This document shows, one piece after another, positions 55,649 through 64,000 of a DNA stretch of 64,000 bases. The notes below the pieces were generated by a model that ran no database searches, had not been told where the DNA came from, and worked only from the letters and a program-made list of their open reading frames with translations. The stretch comes from Chaunax sp. Z400 (taxonomy: Eukaryota > Chordata > Actinopteri > Lophiiformes > Chaunacidae). A program made the translations under genes and the position numbers. Positions within the stretch are counted from its first letter, which is position 1. The number at the start of each line of letters is the position of its first letter. The stretch is taken from positions 23,525,399-23,589,398 of the forward strand of contig CM075195.1 of the NCBI GenBank assembly GCA_037577475.1, written 5' to 3'.

Positions 55649-56332
55649 TCATCGAGTCCTGAGGTATTCTGGTGTGGAGTAGTTGAAGAGCAGGAAGTCC
55701 ATTCGATACAGATCAAACAGTCTCTTCTGGTAGAAAGGACTGATTTGCTTAAAGAATTTTGCTGTCATGTTGACATTTGTCCTGGTGGTCTTATCAGTTG
55801 TTGGAAACTGAAGCGTTCCCTCTAATCCAGCCAACGTGAGCACAGCCTGAGCATCTGGCTCCAGAGTCTCGTATTTCCCCACTACATCATATTGGATCAG
55901 GCAGGGGTGGCAGAGGGAGTGCACCCGCTCCCAGTGCTCATTAAAAGGTTGCTTCGCCTGGGTCTGAGGGTCCACGAGGTACTGGACAAACTCGGGAAAA
56001 GTAACATTATGTCCTTTCTCAAGTGCTTTGGGCTCTGGGTCATGCCGGTACTGACGGATGATCTTGGTTCCGAAGGTCCTGTGGAAAGCGGTGTTGTACC
56101 TACGGGTGAACTTGTTCCGGTAGGCAGAGACCAAGCGCTCAAAGGGCTCCCGCACAAACATGAACCTGAAGTAGCTGCGTAGGCGTTTGTTGATCTCAGG
56201 GACAGAGAACTCAGAAAGTCTACGGAGGTTGCCTACCACGTGGGCCTCATTAGCAGGGATGGCAAGGGGGTCGGTGTAGCGGCCATCGTTGGTGAGGACC
56301 ATAAAGATGCGCTTCCAATTGGTGCAAGCTAC
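55649..56332 (-). CDS. chst13: chst13 last exon (catalytic domain)
   Basis: It has 227 codons plus TGA, acceptor TATTCCAG. It contains the second half of the PAPS 5'-site (VACTNWKR), the 3'-site (FVREPFERLVSAYRNKF), the conserved FNEHWERVHSLCHPC and the C-terminal FLLFNYSTPEYL. Confidence 0.93.
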   Translation of the reverse strand, partial: VACTNWKRIFMVLTNDGRYTDPLAIPANEAHVVGNLRRLSEFSVPEINKRLRSYFRFMFVREPFERLVSAYRNKFTRRYNTAFHRTFGTKIIRQYRHDPEPKALEKGHNVTFPEFVQYLVDPQTQAKQPFNEHWERVHSLCHPCLIQYDVVGKYETLEPDAQAVLTLAGLEGTLQFPTTDKTTRTNVNMTAKFFKQISPFYQKRLFDLYRMDFLLFNYSTPEYLRTR

Positions 56333-58594
56333 CTGGAATATAATAAAAAAGAGAGAGATTTCCTTTCAATCATACATATACATTCATACAGTGTTTTTAT
56401 ACACAACAACAAGGACACAACACTGAGGAGTAGAATATTTTGTAGTCTGGAGCAGAAGTTTTTAAACTCTGACTCTGCCTACCCCTCCAGAACTAGAAGT
56501 GTTAACATGGATCCAGCAACTTGTGCTGAAAGTTTCAACTTGAGCCGCCTTTTTAAAAAATTTGTTTAAACTTTGGCAAATTGGCACCATTAAAGTTATG
56601 CTGGATTAGCTATTATCAGTTCCTGTCTGCAATGTTTCCATGCATGTACAGACAACTATCACTGTATTAGTTTAATACTAAAGAAAAATGAAAAACGTAA
56701 TGATTCTCAGTTTGCTTTAAACCCATTCTCTCCCAAGTCTGTCCCTAAACACCCCCATTCAATTCTTCCCCTCAGTCCCACACAGTCGGAAATTCTCGGT
56801 TGTACAATTTCCGAAGCATGACTTAATCTCACGGTGACTAACCTTGGGTACATAGCAGTATATGAGGCTGTGTTTATCATCCACAATGAGGTGTTTGAGA
56901 TCCTCGGGCAAAAGCACCTGCCGCTTCCCCGCGTTGTTTAGACACACCTGCTCCAACAGCTCCCTGCGGGCTTGGAGGTATCTCAGAGCATCCAACCGCT
57001 TCAGCTGCTTGTAGGGATGTGATCGAGACGATGCCGGCGACCAGTGAGAGAGGGTCCGGAAGGAGAAATAAAAATAGGAAAAGCTTTTTAAAATTGCTGC
57101 AGGTAAGCTGTGTGTCCAGAGCAACTTCTGTAACCGATGTAATAGTGCAGTGAAACAAGGCAAATTCAGGAGTGTTTTAATATTTGGATACAAGAAGATT
57201 TCTCCTGCTTCCTGTGAACCCAACAACAATCTGAAACAGATTTGGGTCATAACCCTCTCTTGGTTTATCATTATGAGCGAATCCATTCACATTGTTTTCA
57301 CAGTCATTTGATACACTATTATTATAAAAGTATCATTAAGCCTATTGGATAAAATAACACTGATGATGTCATCTGTATTGTATTTACCTGTCGTGGTAAA
57401 ACATTATTGACTTATCATACGTGTCCTTATCTTATCAACTTGTCAATAACATGACCTCAGACACGACCTAATGAAGTGACAGAGACTGGACGGGCAATAC
57501 ATGATACAGCCTGTTAAGGAACAAATAACTATCCTCTGCTACATGTTTATTATTATTTAAGTGCAATGTTCCTGAGAGTCCTTATTATTATTTATTATTT
57601 TTGCTGTTTAGTTGTTTTATTTCCTGTATGTTTCATTTATTTAGAGTATTTCAAGATTTTCTCACATTCCATTGTATCAATATTATTAAAAATTAAAAAC
57701 TAATTGAGTGTGTTTGCATTTTTATGATACTGTCATTGTATCAGAGACATAAAATGGTCTTATTATTTCTAGGACATACAGTATACCATCCAACAAAGGT
57801 TTTTATTGTGACATTTAGTTAGGGACTCAAAGTCCCTCAGCTTTATGGCATTATGATACTAAATCACTGGAATACCCCTTTAACCCTGCCACCTAGTATC
57901 TGTGCTGATTTGATGTGTCTGCCTCTAGTGTGTTTTTCAAGAACATGCATTGCATAGTCATATAGTAACCGCATGGCTGCATATGAACAATAGCCTTCAA
58001 TCAATTTTCCAAATCTGTCCAAACAGCTTTTCACTGTATCACACTAAGAATCACCAGATGTTCAGTGTTGATGTTAATGTAAGCCCCATGTCAAACCTTT
58101 AACTGACATGATGACACAGGGACGACAGTAACCTTTCACTGAAAATGTATCGTTTATGACTCACAGAGTTGTAACCTGGATACATATGTATTAATTGTGG
58201 TACAAAGGCAGCAGCACAATATATTTTGTGTTCACATGCAAACGTTCAAATTAAGCACATTAAACACAAAGTGCAGCTTTGGCTGTTAATATTAGTGTGG
58301 GAGGTATTTGGTAATAAATCACTGTATTAGGAAAAAAAAATAACTTTTTGACCTCATAGAGAGGAACATGTGTGTCCCAAAGCTCAGGGCAATCCATCTA
58401 ATAATGCCATCAACAGAGCCGTGCCCCTAGCATTGTTAAAAGTGGCATGTAGGGATTGTGCAATACTATATTCTCAGTAATGACTTTATCAACACAAAGC
58501 TGGCAAAGTCACAGAGATTTATACGTTCATACCTGCTCTTCGTTGTAGAGGGTCGGCTGTGGATTTATCCCACTTTTCCCTTTTTTCCCTCCAA
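55649..58594 (-). CDS. chst13: Chondroitin 4-O-sulfotransferase 3 (CHST13-like), 5' exon missing
   Basis: Three joined minus-strand exons: 58594-58533, about 57007-56843 and 56332-55649 (stop at 55649-55651). Together they code about 302 residues; human CHST13 is about 341, so the missing first exon should code about 40 residues with the membrane anchor. The enzyme is a Golgi type II membrane protein that transfers sulfate from PAPS to the 4-OH of GalNAc in chondroitin. The 5'-phosphosulfate-binding motif is split by an intron (YCYVPK|VACTNWKR). The 3'-phosphate-binding motif is FVREPFERLVSAYRNKF. FNEHWERVHSLCHPC and the end LFDLYRMDFLLFNYSTPEYL match CHST13 better than CHST11 or CHST12, as does LLPEDLKHLIVDD in the middle exon. 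It faces slc41a3 tail to tail. No frame breaks are seen. Confidence 0.92.
56333..56842 (-). other. chst13: chst13 intron
   Basis: A 510-base intron with donor GTTAGT and acceptor TTCCAG. No further features are seen. Confidence 0.85.
56843..57007 (-). CDS. chst13: chst13 middle exon
   Basis: It has 55 codons, QLKRLDALRYLQARRELLEQ and onward to LLPEDLKHLIVDDKHSLIYC and YVPK, donor AAG|GTTAGT. The acceptor is tandem (ACAAGCAG): the exon may begin at 57007 or 57004, adding or losing one Gln. The pyrimidine tract is weak and set back. Confidence 0.85.
57008..58532 (-). other. chst13: chst13 intron
   Basis: A 1.5 kb AT-rich intron without exon-like sequence or identifiable repeats. Confidence 0.7.
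58533..58594 (-). CDS. chst13: chst13 small upstream exon
   Basis: A 62-base exon with acceptor TGTCTTTCCAG and donor CAG|GTATGA. It completes one codon and codes GGKKGKSGINPQPTLYNEEQ, leading in phase 0 into QLKRLD. LYNEEQ aligns with the LYDLDQ-type stem region of CHST13. The preceding exon must end in phase 1. Confidence 0.75.
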
Positions 58595-61500
58595 CTGGAA
58601 AGACAAATGTGACACCATTTAATCCATTTAAACTGTGACATTACATTGATAACAACATCAACTTACTGGTAGACAACTGGTGTTTGGTTTGCATTGTGCA
58701 GATATGTGAACAAACCTGTTTCTGTTTTTTTCAGCCGTAACTGTAAAGTTTAAAGATAAGCAGGACCGACACATCCAAAGGCCCTTTTACAAAGTCTGTC
58801 CAAGGTGGGGCTGGTGTGCCTTTATTCTGCCCCAATGCTTTGTAGGAACATAATGAAGGCATAATTTTGTGTTGTTCTGCCTCTGAGCCGGCAGTGGAGG
58901 TAGTAACAAAGGCAAATCAGACACAAGGCGGAAAGGCACGTTTTGACGATGTATTCTGTGTGCGGCCCAAGACTTATTATGTAACTAGTAGAGATCAGCC
59001 GCAGAGATTGTTGTTCTGTTCAGTGGCGTTGTAGAGAAGGGTCTTTCTTGTGTCACTGTAGCTGTGCATATTATATGAATTGTGTTGCTCGGAGTCTAGT
59101 TACTAGTAAAACTAGTAACGACTAGTTTTTGAGCCAATGTCAGGCTCTAATTTTGTCCATTATATGATTAGTTAAAGTGTTGTTATTGTATAAAAGCATC
59201 AGAAATGAATTTTCACTGCTAGTGCTTTGTTGACACTGTCACCTGTGATTTGAGTATGACCACATTACTATTATATGTTATGTAGGCCAGAGATGAGAAA
59301 CACTTTTTAACAAAGTACACCGAGTTTTAAATTACACAATAAGACACTATAAAGATATCCATACAGCGTTTAAGGAGAGTCAGTCAAAGCCAATGTTCCA
59401 TTCCTCCTCTGGCTGTGCCTTTGTCATGACGCGATCCTTCCTTCAGAGATTCCATAGGAACAGTATGTTCCTTGCAAACTGTCTCTGCTACTTGGTTAAT
59501 TACCCCTCTCGCCTCTTTTAGTCTCTTGTTGCTCTGGCTGCAACTGTTTTCCTTTATCTAACTTTTTTCATTTTACTGGTGCCTTTCCGGAAAGTCGTTT
59601 TCTATACACAAAAAAATAACGAGGGGATAGAGCAGAAAACAAAAAAGAGATCTCATGCCACTAATTTCTAAATATTATGAAACCAAATGATGATAAATAT
59701 GAGAACAATACTTGGCTGCATTGCATCTAAGAGTTCTGCTGATTTGAAGTTTAAGTATCAGAGGATGGAGGCCTTGTTGTCGTCCCTCCTCCAGCCTCTG
59801 TATACACATCTTTTCTTCCATCACCCACACCCATCCCCCTCCTCACCCGCTCCCACTCAGTCCTGATAGACGTCAGTGTGGGTCTAATGGAACTGAGCAA
59901 GGACACTGATTTGTTTTGCACATGTGGCCCAAACAATGCCTAGGGTCGCTTTACGTCTCACACGAGGCTGGAATGTGATAGAGGTGGGAAGAGCATGAGG
60001 TAGAAAGTCCACCTATGGAAAGAAATTAAAAACGTAGAACAGCTACAATGCAGAGCAAATATAGTCGAACATGTAGTATAAGAAGAAGAGACACTGAGAC
60101 TGATGCATGGAAGAGCCTCTGACTGTCCCTCGTCTCTACCTCAGCTCACATGAACCATCAAAACCCTCAGTGTCCTCTGGGTGAATCTGCCATCTACGTC
60201 CTGACAGCCTCATTGGACACATATATCATCCAGGGCACACATGCAGTTACATCTAAATCATACATGCAATCGTATGCATATGATCAGGGGTGCACATATC
60301 TGGAGCGGAGGTGTGCATGCATGGTCAAAATAAGCCATGCGCAGCTTGTATTAGAACAAGAAGTGCTTCAGCGTACCACCTCTGTGTACACTGTGTCTGT
60401 GTCTAACAATGGAGAGTTTATTTCATTAATTAAGGTGTGAATTGATCGACACAGGACATAGTAAAGGGGCTTCTGCAACTCTTCTATGTTTGTGGTTTAT
60501 GGGATGAGTGGAAGATGAAGTTGGTTTCAGTCTGCACACGAAGCTGTAGTCAGCATTGGAGTTTACAACGGGGTCATTCCCAAATGTTTTGAAGATGGCA
60601 GCGATCGGATTAGTTAACATGACTACAATTCACAACTGAAACAGCTAAGCCCTCTGCAAACCAAGGACACTTCCTCGGGAAGCTAGAAAGTATACTGTTC
60701 TGTATAAACACCTCTTAACATTACATGAGGGACAGGAAACACTTAAGTTGTTCATCCATTGTGATATCTCATGACATGAAAATGAAAGTGAATGTTGAAT
60801 ATGGAGCTAACTCTTCAAATAAACGTAAATATTAGTGTTGCTGGTTTAGTTATTTTTGGGGCCGTTTTTGCCTTTATTTGGATAGGACAGCTGAAGATTT
60901 TTGTGACAGGATATGAGGAGAGTGAGGAGGTAGACATGCAGCAAAGGGCTGTGAGCGCGAAACAAATCCATGGCCGTCGCGATCTATCTATCTTCGCCCC
61001 GAATTGTGCTCAATGTTAACTGTTTTCTGAATGTTTTCTTACTCAGCTTGTTGAAATTTAGGGTTGTGTTGGATGGAAATTAGTCATAAGAAACTCCTCT
61101 ATTTGTGATACCACCTTTGAGTCACCTGGGAGCTCGTTGAGAGGAAAGTCCTTGTGTGTTCTTCTGTTCTGAAGAAACTGGAGTTTTTCAAACATGTCAC
61201 TTGATTTGTAGTTTTCTCTATTCTGTAACTAATAAACACATAAAATCCAGCTTAAATCATTCTGATGTTCTTAAATCTTAAAATTTAAGAGCCCATATAA
61301 AAAGGTCTCAAAGTCTACTGCAGAAACAAGACATCAGCCCGCCTGGAGGTTCTCTTCAATTAGCAGTGCTATCTTTCAAACTCGGAACTGCTTTTCTTGT
61401 ATTTTATAATGCATCAGAGTTTCTCACATGGCTTACGTTGTATCTGTTAAATGGAAAAGTACACGTCATTCAGATCACCATAGATTACATCTTTTTCTGG

Positions 61501-61839
61501 GTTGTGTGTCTCTCACATGCACCAGAAAACCACCACTTCCTCTCAGATCCAGGAAGTGTGACAACACTAACAGTTAAAGAGGAGCCTCAGTCTTACTACA
61601 CGTCTGTCTGCTTCGTCAGCCGTTTGAAGCCAGTGCTGATATTATATTCATAAACAAGGTTCCATTAAGCCCGTGTACTGCTCTGCTTTATTATAAACAG
61701 AGAGCACTATCTCATGACTAATCATCTCTGCCCTCCTCTGCTTGCACCCAAAACTTTTTTGAAAATCAGATCATGATAAGTAACACAGACGATTCTGTTG
61801 GAGAAGAGATTAAATTATGCTTAATTACCCTTGAAATAA

Positions 61840-61960
61840 AGGCCCCCCCAACTTCCTGTCCTGTTGTTTGGTGGCCCCCTCTATGTGGCGGCCCGTGTGG
61901 CGAGCTGCTGGGGCCCTCCCGCTGGCTCACGGCCCCATGCCGGGTGCTCTGGGCCGGCAT
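61840..61960. other. GC-rich block in AT-rich surroundings
   Basis: About 120 bases with runs such as GGCCCCCCCAACTTCC and GTGGCGGCCCGTGTGGCGAG. It ends in a plus-strand donor-like CAT|GTAAGT at 61992. A 74-codon plus frame crosses it but resembles no family. It may be a repeat fragment or an unannotated exon. Confidence 0.3.
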
Positions 61961-62170
61961 TATTTACCTATGCTACCCAAGTTCCACCAACATGTAAGTA
62001 TTAAAGCCTAAATACAAATATATTTACGACTATATACTATATACTTTGTTTAAAATGTTACATGCTACTATAAACATGTATACATTGTATATACTGGTAA
62101 AGTGTAGGATGTTTTATTTACTTATACTACCCAAGTTCCACCAACATGTAAGTATTAAAGCCTAAATACA
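61957..62170. repeat. 57-bp direct duplication
   Basis: ATTTACCTATGCTACCCAAG, TTCCACCAACATGTAAGTAT and TAAAGCCTAAATACA at 61957-62014 recur with two substitutions at about 62113-62170. The 100 bases between them are AT-rich. Confidence 0.85.
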
Positions 62171-63069
62171 GGATCAGCTGACTTCAAATTATTGCGTTCT
62201 CTGGACCTGACTTAAATGTAGCAAGATATTAGGAAAACGAGATCTGCATACATCCACTGAAGTACACATTTTTCCCAGGGATGTTATAAATTACTTCAGA
62301 TGGTGGGATGTTAACTATTTAAATGTACTGTCTCACCTTTCAGTCCATTACAAAACCTGCCAAATGTGGCTAAAATTTCACAATTTATCCCGCAAATGAA
62401 CTGCAGATTAAGTTCAAAATAAGGTCAAATACCTAATCCCCACGACTCATATTCCACAATAAATTACCAGCAAATAAAAGGACAAATAATGTGACTTGAT
62501 GAGTTAATTACCGTACACTGGACAGTACTCATTTTTCTTTTCTGTGTGCCAAATCCAGGGTGTTGGCACAGGAAGGCAGACAATGGAAGCATAACAATAA
62601 TATGCACTGAGCTTCCTGTAAAGTATCAAGCAGTAGGCTTGATTAGCAGATGTGGTTTCATAACACAGGTGGACTGGAAACACGAGGCTCTTTTAAAATG
62701 ACTAGTTATTGTTGTATCTGTGATGTGACCTTGAGTGTCCTGAAAGGCGCCCATAAATAAAATGTATTATTATGTGTTGAACTTGCATGTACAGGACATT
62801 CTACATACTACATTTGTTGAAGCATTCAGCTGTCGATGCAGCACTAGAAGTATTATTGTCCACTTGCACGGGGGATCTTACTGTTAAAATGAAGGTTTTA
62901 CGAAAGCAATCAACGAACAGATCAGAAGAGACAAGAGGAATGGAGAAACTGTGGGAAGAATAGCCATGAGAGATAAGCTCATTAGCAGTACTGCTTTCTT
63001 CTCTTTAAACCAATTTTCAACTCTCCGTCAAAAATCAGGCAACTATTGCAAGAAAACTCATTTCTTATC

Positions 63070-63072
<3 letters not shown>

Positions 63073-63129
<57 letters not shown>
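63073..63129. repeat. (AT)n microsatellite
   Basis: About 28 AT units. Confidence 0.97.
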
Positions 63130-63133
<4 letters not shown>

Positions 63134-63738
63134 TCACATGGTGGGTGTGTGAACATCCAACATCCATCGCCTCGTGACAGAAAGACACCTGTATCTTGCT
63201 AAATCACACTGTCCGATCAAACCTTTGCTTAACTACGAAAAAACATTTTGAAAGCTACCAGTGTTTCACACTTTGACACTGTCACTCAGTGTGAATAATC
63301 ACCCATTGTTGGAATGTGACCGCACTTCAGGGTGAAGATGTTTCATGGACCTACATAAGGTGCTGCCACCTATGAGTTGTCTCCAACATCAGCAGAAAAT
63401 ATGAGGTGTTGATGCCAAGTCTCAAACTTTGAACAATCATTCTGTGGTTTTGTCTCTGCTGATAAGGGAGACGTTGAATTAAATCTACCTTTGTATGTCA
63501 AAAAGCAAAAATAAATTATTCATTATTTTTGTCAACTTGGCAAACTTTTTAAATACTGTATTTACACGATTTCTCCTACCATTATACAGGCCTGGCGGGA
63601 ACTGGCAACCTAACATAATGCTGTTTAAGTAAACAGCTAACGTTAGCTAGCCAATTGATGATTGTTAAACGAGGTCACGCGAATGATTCGCCACAATCTT
63701 CAGGCTCATTAGGCTTAAACTCTATCACGTTAACTAAC

Positions 63739-63834
63739 ATGAGCATGGCACCGCGTAAGAAACGAAAACCAGGGGAAGGACAAGAAAATATTTTTCATAT
63801 TTTTCTCAAAAACTCCGGAGCCAAACCAAAGTAA
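63739..63834 (+). CDS. Short open frame near the right edge, possible start of a rightward gene
   Basis: A 31-codon frame beginning MSMAPRKKRKPGEGQENIFH and ending NSGAKPK then TAA, with a nuclear-localisation-like basic cluster. Upstream are a CCAAT-containing stretch (AGCCAATTGAT) and CpG-bearing sequence. A second ATG in good context (CCACCATGA) occurs at about 63971, close to the window edge. It may be an upstream frame in the 5' leader of a gene that continues past 64000, or chance. Confidence 0.2.
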   Translation: MSMAPRKKRKPGEGQENIFHIFLKNSGAKPK

Positions 63835-63884
63835 AGGTGTGGAAGAAGGGAGAGGGACAGATGGGGGGGGGAGAAGTGAGAGAA

Positions 63885-63888
<4 letters not shown>

Positions 63889-63922
<34 letters not shown>
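63889..63922. repeat. (GA)n microsatellite
   Basis: About 17 GA units, followed closely by ATG-containing sequence at the window end. Confidence 0.95.
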
Positions 63923-63924
<2 letters not shown>

Positions 63925-64000
63925 CACCGTTCCTCTGAGCAGTGTGAACTGTGAAGAAGATTTCTCCACCATGAACAGGGTAACTCAGACAACTCATTAT

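Larger units (their letters stand above)
58595..64000. other. Presumed chst13 first intron and flank
   Basis: No exon with a signal anchor and a phase-1 donor was found on the minus strand, so chst13 exon 1 probably lies beyond 64000. The stretch contains a GC-rich block (61840-61960), a 57-bp direct duplication, an AT microsatellite, a GA microsatellite and a possible promoter near the right edge. Confidence 0.45.

Noticed and set aside
63730..63997. Minus-strand frames with long Ser-Leu runs
   Set aside because: They are translations of the GA microsatellite and were not usable as the missing chst13 signal-anchor exon.

Overview
The window looks like nuclear DNA of a teleost fish, probably a percomorph. 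It has split vertebrate genes, AT-rich introns, long CA/TG microsatellites, and copies of repeat types common in fish genomes (LINE 3' tails, an RTE-like tail, a Tc1/mariner fossil, palindromic MITE-like elements, LTR elements). The species cannot be named from the sequence alone.

Layout. Positions 1-7486 are intergenic with old repeats. Positions 7677-9621 hold a four-exon plus-strand gene for an unrecognised coiled-coil protein of about 329 residues; its core is a 32-residue repeat made by tandem copies of a 96-base unit. Positions 9622-17450 are repeat-rich intergenic DNA. Positions 17460-52060 are occupied by slc41a3, a MgtE-family (SLC41) magnesium transporter gene on the plus strand. 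It has two alternative first coding exons, each carrying its own version of the first membrane helix, followed by nine common exons. The last exon stops at 48467, and the 3' UTR may reach about 52035. Positions 55649-58594 carry the last three coding exons of chst13 (chondroitin 4-O-sulfotransferase 3) on the minus strand. Its first exon, with the membrane anchor, was not found and should lie further right. The two genes are tail to tail, with candidate polyadenylation sites about 1 kb apart. Human SLC41A3 and CHST13 both lie on 3q21, so the neighbourhood is probably conserved.

The most striking object is a 9.9 kb LTR retroelement (33314-43195) in antisense orientation in the seventh intron of slc41a3. 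Its two 1906-bp LTRs look identical and it is flanked by a 4-bp target duplication, so it inserted very recently. It carries one long open frame (1098 codons from the first ATG) joining a coiled-coil Gag, a capsid-like region and a retropepsin-like protease. After that comes only a broken env-like remnant. I see no reverse transcriptase, RNase H or integrase, so the element should depend on proteins supplied in trans. It landed inside an older fish repeat, which it split. A second, smaller LTR element is present as a solo LTR (30298-30678) two introns upstream.

I found no bacterial-type system, CRISPR array or structural RNA gene. Gene structures were inferred by reading splice sites and frames by eye. 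Family assignments rest on remembered family motifs, not on database searches.
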